From Sphaerisporangium melleum (GTDB taxonomy: Bacteria > Actinomycetota > Actinomycetes > Streptosporangiales > Streptosporangiaceae): a DNA stretch of 64,000 nt. How positions within the stretch are numbered: the stretch's first letter is position 1; each line of letters starts with the position of its first letter. Positions 8,531 through 16,777 of this stretch are shown piece by piece. The translations under genes and the position numbers were made by a program. The notes beneath the pieces are model-generated. The model had not been told where the DNA came from. It did no database searches and saw nothing but the letters and a program-made list of their open reading frames with translations. The stretch is from the NCBI RefSeq assembly GCF_014646695.1, contig NZ_BMNT01000001.1:179308-243307 (forward strand). Reading direction: 5' to 3'.

Positions 8531-9376
8531 ATGATCCTGGTGACCGGGGCGACCGGGCGGGTCGGACGGCATGCCGTGGCCGGCCTGCTGGAGGCGGGCG
8601 CCGAGGTGCGCGCCCTCGCCCGCGACCCCGAAGCGGCGACGCTCCCCGACGGCGCCGAGGTCGTCCGGGGCGACCTGTCGAGGCCGGAAACCCTGGACGC
8701 CGCACTGGCCGGGGTCGAGGCGGTCTTCCTGGTCTGGCCGACCCTCTCGGCCGACCACGCCGCACCGGCCGTCGCAGGGGCCATCGCCGAGCGTGCTCGG
8801 CACATCGTCTACCTGTCCGCCCGCGGCGTGTCACCGCAGGCCGAGGCACAGGGCGGCATCCTCGGCTCGCACGCCCTCCTGGAGCGCCTGATCGAGGAGT
8901 CGGGCGTGGAGTGGACGTTCCTGCGGCCGGGAGGCTTCGCCGCCAACACCCTGATGTGGGCCCCGCAGATCAGGCAGAGCGGCGTCGTCCGCTGGGTGCA
9001 CGGCGCGGCGAGCAGGCCGTTGATCCACGAACGCGACATCGCCGCCGTAGGAGTGCGCGCGCTGACCGGTCCCGGGCACGCGGGCGCGCGGTACGAACTG
9101 ACCGGACCGCAGACCCTCACGCAGATCGAGCAGGTGAGCCTCATCGGCGAGGCCGTCGGCCGCCCGGTGCGCTGGGAGGAGATGGCGCCGGAGGCCGCCC
9201 TCCAGGCGATGGTGGAGCAGGGCCTGCCGGCCTCGGCGGCCCGCGGCATCCTGGACGCGCACGCCGCGCTGGTGACGGCGCCCGAGCCGGTCACCGGCAC
9301 GGTCGAGCGGATCACCGGCGCTCCGGCCACCCCGTTCCGTCAGTGGGCGGCCGACCACGCCGCCGACTTCCGCTGA
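8531..9376 (+). CDS. NmrA-like NAD(P)-binding oxidoreductase (atypical SDR), SoxR-type promoter
   Basis: The 281-residue protein starts MILVTGATGRVGRHAV, the Rossmann GxxGxxG motif of NmrA/atypical short-chain reductases. The ATG at 8531 follows AAGGGA; an upstream TTG in frame would lie inside the operator and is rejected. The family includes NAD(P)H:quinone oxidoreductases and NADPH-sensing regulators. LSARGVSPQAEAQGG and the TFLRPGGFAANTL stretch are typical. The SoxR-type box at 8461-8491 suggests induction by redox-active compounds, consistent with a quinone-reductase-like role. This is inference. Confidence 0.88.
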   Translation: MILVTGATGRVGRHAVAGLLEAGAEVRALARDPEAATLPDGAEVVRGDLSRPETLDAALAGVEAVFLVWPTLSADHAAPAVAGAIAERARHIVYLSARGVSPQAEAQGGILGSHALLERLIEESGVEWTFLRPGGFAANTLMWAPQIRQSGVVRWVHGAASRPLIHERDIAAVGVRALTGPGHAGARYELTGPQTLTQIEQVSLIGEAVGRPVRWEEMAPEAALQAMVEQGLPASAARGILDAHAALVTAPEPVTGTVERITGAPATPFRQWAADHAADFR

Positions 9377-9481
9377 CACTCCCCCGCCGTGCCACCGGTG
9401 GACGCGGCGTGCGCCTGGCCGGCCGCGCGCCGTACCGCCGGCCGGGAAGGGATGGTCTCCGCGTCGCGGATGACCCGGGGT

Positions 9482-10273
9482 TCAGCGCTTGTGGGCGACT
9501 CCGCACCAGGCCGGCAGGTCGTCGTCCCCGGGGTGCAGGCCGTCCTGCGGCCGCCACCGGCCGAGGCGGGACACCCCCGGCGCCACGAGGTCCAGGCCGT
9601 CGAAGAACGCGGTGATCTCCTCCTCGGAGCGCAGCACCGCGGGTGAACTGGCCCTGTCGTACACCGATGTGCCGGGCAGCAGCCGCCGGTCGCTCTCGGC
9701 GTGCGAGAGGACCAGGCAGGATCCGGGTGCCATCGAATCCATCAGGGTGCGCACGACGCCACGCGGATCCTCCTCGTCGCGGAGGAAGTGCAGGACGAAG
9801 ACGAGCAGGACGGCGATCGGACGGTCGAAGTCCAGATGCCCCCGCACCTCTTCGCCGGCCAGGATCGCCCCGGGATCGCGCAGGTCACCGGCGACCATGA
9901 TGGTCTGCTCGTCGGTGGCCAGCAGCGCCTGGCCGTGGGACAGCACGATCGGCTCCTGGTCGACGTAGGCGACCCGCGCCCGCGGGGCGACCCGCTGCGC
10001 CACCTCGTGCACGTTCTCCTGGGTGGGGAGCCCGGAGCCGATGTCGAGGAACTGGTCGATGCCCGCCACCTCGGCGGCGTACGCCACGGCGCGCCGCAGG
10101 AACCTGCGGTTGGCGAGGGCCAGCTCGCGTGTGCGCGGGAAGATGGCGATGATCTTCTCGGCGGCCTCGCGATCGGAGGCGTAATTGTCCTTCCCGCCGA
10201 GAAAGTAGTCGTACATGCGGCCCACGTTGGGAGTCGCCGCGGCGACCCTGGAATCAGCCGGTTGGACTTTCAT
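9482..10273 (-). CDS. SAM-dependent methyltransferase, DUF574 family
   Basis: The 263-residue protein matches the actinobacterial DUF574 (Methyltransf_19) family end to end. It has the N-terminal NVGRMYDYFLGGKDNY signature, the SAM-binding motif LDIGSGLPTQENVHE, then VAYVDQEPIVLSH and a C-terminal RWRPQDG. Start ATG 10271-10273 follows GGAGAGG. Genes of this family are abundant in streptomycetes, often near regulators; substrates are not known. It is convergent with the NmrA-like gene and has 208 bases to the next gene upstream. Confidence 0.93.
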   Translation of the reverse strand: MKVQPADSRVAAATPNVGRMYDYFLGGKDNYASDREAAEKIIAIFPRTRELALANRRFLRRAVAYAAEVAGIDQFLDIGSGLPTQENVHEVAQRVAPRARVAYVDQEPIVLSHGQALLATDEQTIMVAGDLRDPGAILAGEEVRGHLDFDRPIAVLLVFVLHFLRDEEDPRGVVRTLMDSMAPGSCLVLSHAESDRRLLPGTSVYDRASSPAVLRSEEEITAFFDGLDLVAPGVSRLGRWRPQDGLHPGDDDLPAWCGVAHKR

Positions 10274-10481
10274 GCCTCTCCGTCGGTTCGGCGGGGTGAA
10301 CCCGGTGCGGACGGCTTTCCCGATCGTGCCCGTTCAGATCGATTCGCCGCCCGACGTTAACAGCCGTCCCCGCGCCGCCTCAACGGTCTCGTGACCGATT
10401 CCCGGATATCCGCACAAGGGCCGACCGGATATCGGCGAAGGCGCCGGCCCGGAAATGGGGTCCAACGGCCCCGGACGGCGG

Positions 10482-11450
10482 TCAGCCGTGCTTTCCGCCG
10501 GTGGCGGTGTGCTTGCCGCCGCGCTTCCCGGTGCCGGACGCACGGTCCCGGTCCCGCTTGCCCTCGATGCCGCCGTGGCCCCGGTCGCGCTCGTCCTGGT
10601 CCGCGTCATGATCGCCCAGTGTCGCGGCGTGGTCGGGCACCCGGCCCCGCTCGTTGCGCGGCAGCCGCCGGTACCCGGTGGACGGCGGGCGCGGCGGCAG
10701 CCGCAGCGGCGGCCGCTGGACCTCGTAGTAGGGGACGGTGGACAGCAGGTGGGCGATCATGTTGATCCGCGCGCTGCGCTTGTCCTCGCTCTCCACCTCG
10801 TACCACGGCGCTTCGGGAGTGTCGGTCTGCACGAGCATCTCGTCCTTGGCCCGCGAGTAGTCCTCCCACCGGGTGATCGACTCCATGTCCATCGGGGAGA
10901 GCTTCCAGCGCCGCATCGGGTCCTCCAGGCGCGATCGGAACCGGCGCTCCTGCTCGGCGTCGCTGACCGAGAACCAGTACTTGCGCAGCAGGATGCCGTC
11001 CTCGACCAGCAGCCGCTCGAAGACCGGGCACTGGCGCAGGAACCGCGTGTACTCCTCGGGGGTGCAGAACCCCATCACCCGCTCGACGCCGGCCCTGTTG
11101 TACCAACTGCGGTCGAACAGCACGATCTCGCCGGCGGCGGGGAGCTGCTCGACGTACCGCTGGAAGTACCACTGGGTGCGCTCGCGCTCGCTGGGCGCGG
11201 GCAGCGCCGCGATGCGGGCGACCCGCGGGTTGAGGTACTCGGTGACCCGCTTGATCGTGCTTCCCTTGCCCGCGGCGTCCCTGCCCTCGAAGAGGACCAC
11301 CAGACGGGCCCCCTCGGCGCGCACCCACTCCTGCAGCTTCACCAGCTCGGCCTGCAAGCGGTACAGCTCGGCCTCGTACACCGCACGGCGCAACCGCCCG
11401 CCCTTCCTGCCGCCCACCGCGACCACCTCCTCCACTTTCGAGTAGATCAT
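10482..11450 (-). CDS. ppk2: Polyphosphate kinase 2 (PPK2) family protein
   Basis: PPK2 enzymes transfer phosphate between polyphosphate and nucleotides. Visible motifs are Walker A (FEGRDAAGKGSTIK), FDRSWYNRAGVE, and the lid and ED regions (KLSPMDMESITRWEDYS). The catalytic domain takes up about residues 15-255. An unusual tail of about 60 residues follows, very rich in Asp, Arg, Gly, His and Lys and ending GGKHTATGGKHG; it is likely disordered and could bind polyphosphate or metal. Start ATG 11448-11450 follows AGAGG. The gene appears monocistronic. Confidence 0.93.
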   Translation of the reverse strand: MIYSKVEEVVAVGGRKGGRLRRAVYEAELYRLQAELVKLQEWVRAEGARLVVLFEGRDAAGKGSTIKRVTEYLNPRVARIAALPAPSERERTQWYFQRYVEQLPAAGEIVLFDRSWYNRAGVERVMGFCTPEEYTRFLRQCPVFERLLVEDGILLRKYWFSVSDAEQERRFRSRLEDPMRRWKLSPMDMESITRWEDYSRAKDEMLVQTDTPEAPWYEVESEDKRSARINMIAHLLSTVPYYEVQRPPLRLPPRPPSTGYRRLPRNERGRVPDHAATLGDHDADQDERDRGHGGIEGKRDRDRASGTGKRGGKHTATGGKHG

Positions 11451-11596
11451 GACCTCTGACCTACTTCAGCGGTCGGCGTCCGGAAAGGTGGCACGTTGAG
11501 CCGGTCACCGCTGATCAGCGATCGTGCCCTCGGCCGGGATGGCGAACGGCGGCGGCCCGATCGCTATCTTGACGGGATGAGAGGTCGGCGGCCGGC

Positions 11597-12394
11597 ATGC
11601 GCGTGACGATGACGAGCGCCGCCGCGGCACGGGCCGGCCGGGTGAACGAGGACTTCACCGGCGCCGTGCCCACGGCGGCCGTGCTGATCGACGGCGCCGG
11701 CATCCCCGGCGCCGAATCGGTCTGCCGGCACGGTGTGGCCTGGTATGCCGGCCGCCTTGGCTGCGGCCTCCTCGGCCTGCTGTCACAGGTGCCGGACCGC
11801 GGTCTGCCCGCGGTGCTCGCCGAGGCCATCGAACGGGTGACGGGCGATCACCGGGACACCTGTGACGTGGCCGCCCCCATCAGCCCGTCGGCGACCGTGG
11901 CCATCCTGCGCGTGTCCCGCGGCTTCGCCGAGTACCTGGTGCTCGGTGACGCGGTCATGGTGCTCGGCCGGGACGGCGCCGCGCCGCTCGTGGTCACCGA
12001 CCCCCGGGAGGCGGCCGTCAGCCGGCCGTACCGGTCCGCGCTCGCGGCCACCCCCGAGGGGAGCCAGGAGTACCGCCGGCTCCTTGAGGACCTGCGCGCC
12101 AACCGGAACCGGCCGGGCGGCTTCTGGGTTGCCAAGGACGACCCGCGGGCGGCGGACGAGGCGCTCACCGGTGGTCTCCCGGTCTCCGAGCTGACCGATG
12201 CCGCCCTGCTCAGCAACGGAGCGAGCCGCATCGTGGACCGATTCCGCCTCACGGACTGGCCCGGGGCCATGGCCGTCCTGGCGTCGAGCGGACCCGCCGA
12301 GGTGATCCGCCGGGTCCGGCGAGCGGAGGCACGCCACGCGGTGGCGCCCGACGACGCGACGATCGCCTACTGCACCGGCCTCGGCGAGATGTGA
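11597..12394 (+). CDS. PP2C-like phosphatase-fold protein
   Basis: The 265-residue protein shows spaced PP2C-type metal-binding motifs: NEDF near residue 17, IDGAG near 34, a central LGD and a C-terminal DDATI. The core between them is shorter and more divergent than in typical PP2C phosphatases, with a long insert (REAAVSRPYRSALAATPEG). A protein-phosphatase fold is therefore likely, but activity is uncertain. It stands alone, with PPK2 divergent on its left and the glycosyltransferase convergent 5 bases downstream. Confidence 0.65.
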   Translation: MRVTMTSAAAARAGRVNEDFTGAVPTAAVLIDGAGIPGAESVCRHGVAWYAGRLGCGLLGLLSQVPDRGLPAVLAEAIERVTGDHRDTCDVAAPISPSATVAILRVSRGFAEYLVLGDAVMVLGRDGAAPLVVTDPREAAVSRPYRSALAATPEGSQEYRRLLEDLRANRNRPGGFWVAKDDPRAADEALTGGLPVSELTDAALLSNGASRIVDRFRLTDWPGAMAVLASSGPAEVIRRVRRAEARHAVAPDDATIAYCTGLGEM

Positions 12395-12399
12395 GCTGA

Positions 12400-13536
12400 T
12401 CAGGCCGGGGAACCCGTGGGCCTGGCTTGGGCGGGGGTGGTGGAGCCGGTCACCGATCGGTAGAGGGCGAGCAGTTCGCCACAGAGGGCAGGCCAGCTCC
12501 GGCCGAGGACGGACGCGCGCGCCTGCGCCCCCATGCGGCGACGGGCCGCCGGGTCGTCCACCAGGGCCGCCACGGCGCGCCGCATCTCCGTGGGATCGTC
12601 CGGCGGGTAGAGCAGCCCGTTGCCGCCCGGCCGGACGAGGTCCAGCGGGCCGCCCGCGGCCGCGGCCACGACCGGCACCCCGGTGGCCAGCGCCTCCTGC
12701 ACGGCCTGGCAGTACGTCTCATCGCGGCCCGTGTGCACGAAGACGTCGAACGACGCCAGGATGCGCGACAGATCTGCCCCGGTGCGCAGGCCACAGAAGA
12801 CGGCGCGTGGCAGGAGCCGCCGCAGGCGGGGCTCGGCGGGCCCGTCGCCCACGATCACCAGGCGGGTCCCGGGCAGGCCGTCCAGCTTGGCGAGCAGGTG
12901 GACGCGCTTGTCGGCGGCCAGCCGGCCCACGTACCCGACGACGACCTCGCCCGCGGGAGCCAGTTCGCTCCGCAGCGCCTCCGACCGGTGCCGCGGATGG
13001 AACCGGTCGAGGTCCACACCACGGCCCCACAGCGACAGCCGCGGGATGCCGTGCCCGCGCAGTTGCTCGATCGTCGCGGTGGAGGGCGCCAGGGTGAGCG
13101 CAGCCCGCCCGTGGATGTGCCGCAGCCAGGACCAGATGAGCCGGTCCGTGCCGCGCAGGCCGTACTGCCGGGCGAAGCCGGCGAGATCGGTCTGGAACAC
13201 CGCGACCGCCGGCACCCCCAACCGGAGCGCGGCGGTCAGCCCGGCCGCGCCGAGCACCGTGGGAGAGGCCAGGTGGACGACGTCGGGACGGAACTTCCCG
13301 ATCGACCGGCGGATCGCGCCGCTCGGCACGCCCACCCGGAAGGAGCGGTAGAAGGGCAGCCGGAAGGCGGGAGTGCGGTGGACCGGGAACCCGGCGTAGG
13401 AGGGCGGGCCCGGGTCGGGCGCCACCACCATCGCCTCGTGGCCGTGCCCGGCGAGGTAGGCGAGCAGATGACACAGCGAGTTCGTCACCCCGTTCACCTG
13501 TGGAAGGAAGGACTCCGAAACGACGGCGACCCTCAT
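12400..13536 (-). CDS. GT4 glycosyltransferase, MgtA/PimB-like
   Basis: The 378-residue protein has the GT-B fold of GT4 enzymes. The N-terminal acceptor domain starts RVAVVSESFLPQVNGVTNS. The donor-binding half has GYVGRLAADKRV, VIVGDGPAEPRL and the E-x7-E region (DETYCQAVQEALATGVPVVA). The N-terminal QVNGV/N-S signature matches actinobacterial mannosyltransferases acting on phosphatidylinositol or glycolipids (MgtA/PimB group), so a GDP-mannose-dependent role at the cytoplasmic membrane is likely. Start ATG 13534-13536 follows GAGGG. Confidence 0.9.
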   Translation of the reverse strand: MRVAVVSESFLPQVNGVTNSLCHLLAYLAGHGHEAMVVAPDPGPPSYAGFPVHRTPAFRLPFYRSFRVGVPSGAIRRSIGKFRPDVVHLASPTVLGAAGLTAALRLGVPAVAVFQTDLAGFARQYGLRGTDRLIWSWLRHIHGRAALTLAPSTATIEQLRGHGIPRLSLWGRGVDLDRFHPRHRSEALRSELAPAGEVVVGYVGRLAADKRVHLLAKLDGLPGTRLVIVGDGPAEPRLRRLLPRAVFCGLRTGADLSRILASFDVFVHTGRDETYCQAVQEALATGVPVVAAAAGGPLDLVRPGGNGLLYPPDDPTEMRRAVAALVDDPAARRRMGAQARASVLGRSWPALCGELLALYRSVTGSTTPAQARPTGSPA

Positions 13537-14037
13537 GCCCTCACCTGCCCTCCCTGTCGTGGCCTCGGCCGGTCACACGGCCGCGGCCGTCGCGCTGGAA
13601 ATCGCGGCCCCGGCCGTAACCGGCGCCGGCGCCGGTTCGGGCTGATCCCGCGCCGCGTCCGCGCCGGCGCATCGCGTGATCACGTCCAGCTCCGCTCGGA
13701 GCACGTTGTCGAGCGCCTGCGTCCGGCCGCGTACTTCGTGCGCTGACTTTGCGCAGGACGAGCCGGCAGAAGTCCGGCAGGCCGTCCCCGGCACGCGCGG
13801 GCCGGGAACGGCACGCGGTCTGGGTGAAACCTCACGATGCCCGCCACAGGAATCGTGTGGCAGCGGACCACCCACCGAGATAACCGGACATGACGCGAAC
13901 ACGAAGCTTGTTCGACATGCCAGCATCGGTCCACCGGCCATCGGGAGCGTGGCCGGTGGCGAAGTGAGACGGATGTGAGACTTCGCGGGCGGCGGCCGTT
14001 GTTACGTTCGGGGCACCAGGCCACAAAGGAGGTCAAC
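13537..14037. other. 500-bp intergenic region, no gene recognised
   Basis: No frame has a convincing start or a recognisable product. It contains a 20-base perfect palindrome of CCGGCGCC units at 13618-13637 and the promoter of the small secreted-protein gene downstream. Confidence 0.5.
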
Positions 14038-14364
14038 GTGTCCATCGTCCGAGGAATCCGCAACAGCGCCGTCGCCACCCTGATCGGCGCCGCGAGCCTC
14101 GTCGCTCTGGCGACGCAGCGGGCCGACGCCGCCGTCGATCCCGCGAGTTGCGTGTACGGCTACAACCTCTCCATCCCGCAGATCTCCGCGACCTGCACCA
14201 ACCCGACCCCGACCGGCTGGTATCTGCGGGTCGAGTGCGAAACCCCTCGCGGCACCATCGTCCGCGTGAACGGCACCTTGGTGTACGGCCCCGGCCGGGG
14301 CACCTCTCTGGCGCGCTGCCCCAGCAACACCGAACTCGGCCAGAGCTTCCTCATCAACGTCTGA
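14038..14364 (+). CDS. Small secreted protein, unknown function
   Basis: The 108-residue precursor begins at GTG 14038 behind a near-perfect ribosome binding site (AAAGGAGG). It has a clear signal peptide (to about ATQRADA). The mature part is about 78 residues with four cysteines (SCVYGYN, ATCTN, VECETP, ARCPS), which could form two disulfides, and it is rich in Thr, Pro and Gly. I do not recognise the family. A strong hairpin follows between it and the convergent P-loop gene. Confidence 0.8.
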   Translation: MSIVRGIRNSAVATLIGAASLVALATQRADAAVDPASCVYGYNLSIPQISATCTNPTPTGWYLRVECETPRGTIVRVNGTLVYGPGRGTSLARCPSNTELGQSFLINV

Positions 14365-14384
14365 CGCGCACCCGGCCTCGATTG

Positions 14385-14431
14385 CCGGCGGAAGCCGCGG
14401 CAGGGCAGGAGGGGGCCGCGGCTTCCGCCGG
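14385..14431. terminator. Bidirectional terminator hairpin
   Basis: Arms 14385-14400 and 14416-14431 pair perfectly over 16 bases, with one further C-G pair, around a purine-rich loop. It separates two convergent genes. There is no T-tract, as is common for actinobacterial terminators. Confidence 0.7.
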
Positions 14432-14442
14432 GCAGGGCTGCG

Positions 14443-16677
14443 TCAGGGCGACGGAATGTCGGCGCGCCAGCGGACGATCTCCGTCAGGCGGCGCAGGCCG
14501 TGCTCCAGGCGCCGGAAGTAGGTCGCCCGGCTCAGGTGCAGCCGGTGGGCGATCAGGTCGTGCCCCCCGGCGCGCCGCAGGTAGTACAGCGTCAGGATCT
14601 GCGCGGCCTCCACGTCCACCGGCGACCGGGACGAGGCCAGCGCCTCGATCTCCCGCCGCAGGAACGCCACGAGCGCGGACGGAGACCGCAGCCCGGGGAT
14701 CGCGGACAGCGGGCCGGCCGACAGTTCGCGCGGGTCGGTCAGGTGACTCAGCGCGTCGCGGACCATTCCCGGCGACACCTCGCCACCGCCGAGGCCGGCG
14801 CCGGCCCGCGCCGCCGGGTCCCGTTCCAGTCGCCGCAGCCACGCGGGGATCTCGGACCGGCCGAACGTCCGGGCGTACACCTCGCTCCTGCGCCCGCAGC
14901 GGAAGAAGTCCTCGTGGGTGTCACCGATGCGGCGCAAACCCAGGTGGGCGGATAATCGCTGGTAGGGCGGCCACGGCGTGGAGACGATGACGCCCCCGCT
15001 CGCCATGGCGGTGGTCAGGATGTGCCGGAGCATGGCCGCTCGGGCCGCCGGATGACGTTCCGCCGTGACCATCATGCCCACGAGCACCCCCTCCGCCGTC
15101 CCGTCGTCCCAGCCGCGGCCGTCATCGTCCTGACCGGGCTCCGGGACCGTGAGGCCGCGATGGCGTGCGTCCCGGACGTCACCGGCGAGTGCCGCCGCGT
15201 GCTGCTGGAGCAGAGGTTCCAGCACGGACGCGCCGCCCGCGCCGGCGCGCGTGAGATTGGCCATGCACAGCGGCCGGTCGTCGGCGTCGACGACGAGGTG
15301 AAAGCGGCTGCCGGGCGAGGTCATCCACAGTTCGAGCATCCGGTCGGTGCGCCGCCGGTCCAGCGTCTCCATCTCCCGCCAGCGGTGGGTCAGCCGGACG
15401 ATGGCGTCCTCGTCCGCCGCGGTGGCGAGCCGGACGCGCAGCGGGCTCGGCATCCGGGGGTAGAACGCCTGGCGGATGTGCGGTGGCGCGGACAGGCGAA
15501 GCACCTGGTCGGCGAGCTTCGCGCGCAGGTGCGGGTCCTCGGTGCCGCCGATCTGCCGCCGGCGGTGCGCGGCGCCCGCGACCAGCACGCGCCGGGCGGT
15601 CACCGGATGCCGCCACCGGTACGCCAGCTCGAAGATCGTGCGGTACGGCTCGGCCACCACCAGCCCGTGCGCCTCGGCCAGGACCACGCTCAGCCCGGCG
15701 AGCCGGTCGAACTCCGCCGCGCCGCCGGAGACCTCCGGCCGATCGAACCCTTTCCGGGGAACGGAACCGCCCGGCCGATCGGAATCGTCCGGGAGACCGG
15801 AATCGTCCGGCCGGGCGTCTTGATCCGGCCGGTCGCGTTCGCCTGAGGGACGTCCCCTTCGATACGGGGTCTTCTCCCACGGCCGCTCGCCGACGAGAGC
15901 GGCGAGCAGGTCGGCGTCGGCGCCGCCGACCGCCGCGACGACCGGGAGCGCGCCGGCCCCGCCGTCGCCGGTGGTCTCGGTGGCGAGCCGCCGGATCAGT
16001 TCCCCGGCCACGGCGTCGGCGAGGGCGCCCACCGCGTCGGCCGTCACCCCTGCGGCGAGCGCGCGGCGCAGGCGGTCGGCGACGAGCGGGACGCCGCCGG
16101 ACAGGTCGGTGATGAGATCCAGCTCGGCGGGGTCGCGGACGCCCTGAACCCACGCGAGATCGCGCACGGCGTCGCGGCTCCACGGCCCGAGCCGCACGGT
16201 CTCGACGGGACGCTCCGCCCAGCCGGGCCGGGAGGCCAGGGGCCTGCGCCCGGCGACCAGGACACCCGTCCCGGGTGGCAGGGTGCCGGTCAGGCGGCGG
16301 ACGGCCGAGGCCGTCACGTCGCGGTCGACCCCGTCGAAGACCAGCAGCCCACCGGCCCCCGGCCGGGCGTCCCCGGTCGCCGCGGCGGCCGTCCCGAGCC
16401 CGTCCGCCGCGCCCGTCCCCAACGGGAGCGGCACGGCTGCGGACGGCGCGAACGCCGGCAGCCCGGATTCGGGCGGCGGGGATGGGGAGCGTACCGAGCC
16501 GGGCGGTGGCGTGGCGGACAGGTCCACGACGCGAGCGGAGAGTGTGGCGAGCAGCCGGCTCTTGCCCATGCCGAGCGGCCCGCAGAGGTTGACGACGGCG
16601 ACCGGATCACCGGAGCGTTCGGCGCGCGCCAGCGCCTCCAGCAGCCGGGACCGGGACCCGTCGTCACCGGCGACCAT
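14443..16677 (-). CDS. P-loop ATPase with GNAT-like middle and C-terminal HTH-like region, putative regulator
   Basis: The 744-residue protein starts at ATG 16675-16677 (a GTG lies just upstream). A Walker A motif (CGPLGMGKS) is near residue 30, with a likely Walker B (LLVFDGVD) later. The N-terminal half resembles a STAND/LuxR-type ATPase. A low-complexity Asp/Arg/Pro insert (GERDRPDQDARPDDSG) interrupts it near 290-330. The next part (LRVRLATAADEDAIVRLTHRW) looks like an N-acetyltransferase fold. The C-terminus (LIAHRLHLSRATYFRRLEHG) looks like a helix-turn-helix. The combination suggests a transcriptional regulator. It lies just downstream of the ABC exporter genes but behind a strong terminator. 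The GNAT and HTH calls are tentative. Confidence 0.7.
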   Translation of the reverse strand: MVAGDDGSRSRLLEALARAERSGDPVAVVNLCGPLGMGKSRLLATLSARVVDLSATPPPGSVRSPSPPPESGLPAFAPSAAVPLPLGTGAADGLGTAAAATGDARPGAGGLLVFDGVDRDVTASAVRRLTGTLPPGTGVLVAGRRPLASRPGWAERPVETVRLGPWSRDAVRDLAWVQGVRDPAELDLITDLSGGVPLVADRLRRALAAGVTADAVGALADAVAGELIRRLATETTGDGGAGALPVVAAVGGADADLLAALVGERPWEKTPYRRGRPSGERDRPDQDARPDDSGLPDDSDRPGGSVPRKGFDRPEVSGGAAEFDRLAGLSVVLAEAHGLVVAEPYRTIFELAYRWRHPVTARRVLVAGAAHRRRQIGGTEDPHLRAKLADQVLRLSAPPHIRQAFYPRMPSPLRVRLATAADEDAIVRLTHRWREMETLDRRRTDRMLELWMTSPGSRFHLVVDADDRPLCMANLTRAGAGGASVLEPLLQQHAAALAGDVRDARHRGLTVPEPGQDDDGRGWDDGTAEGVLVGMMVTAERHPAARAAMLRHILTTAMASGGVIVSTPWPPYQRLSAHLGLRRIGDTHEDFFRCGRRSEVYARTFGRSEIPAWLRRLERDPAARAGAGLGGGEVSPGMVRDALSHLTDPRELSAGPLSAIPGLRSPSALVAFLRREIEALASSRSPVDVEAAQILTLYYLRRAGGHDLIAHRLHLSRATYFRRLEHGLRRLTEIVRWRADIPSP

Positions 16678-16700
16678 CACCGGCAAACCGTAACAACAAC

Positions 16701-16750
16701 CACATCGGCGCCGCAGGAGGAAGTTCGTCTCCTCCTGCGGCGCCGATGTG
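16701..16750 (-). terminator. 21-bp perfect hairpin terminator after the ABC exporter operon
   Basis: Arms 16701-16721 and 16730-16750 are perfectly complementary over 21 bases with an 8-base loop. On the minus strand the stem is followed by GGTTGTTGTTACGGTTTG, a weak T-rich tail. It lies between the exporter stop at 16778 and the next start at 16677, leaving only 23 bases for a separate promoter or leader of that gene. Confidence 0.85.
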
Positions 16751-16777
16751 CGGGACCGGACGGTGCCTGCCTGCGGG

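Noticed and set aside
13618-13637. 20-base CCGGCGCC palindrome
   Set aside because: Such palindromes arise easily at this G+C content, there is no loop, and it is not placed at the end of a gene.
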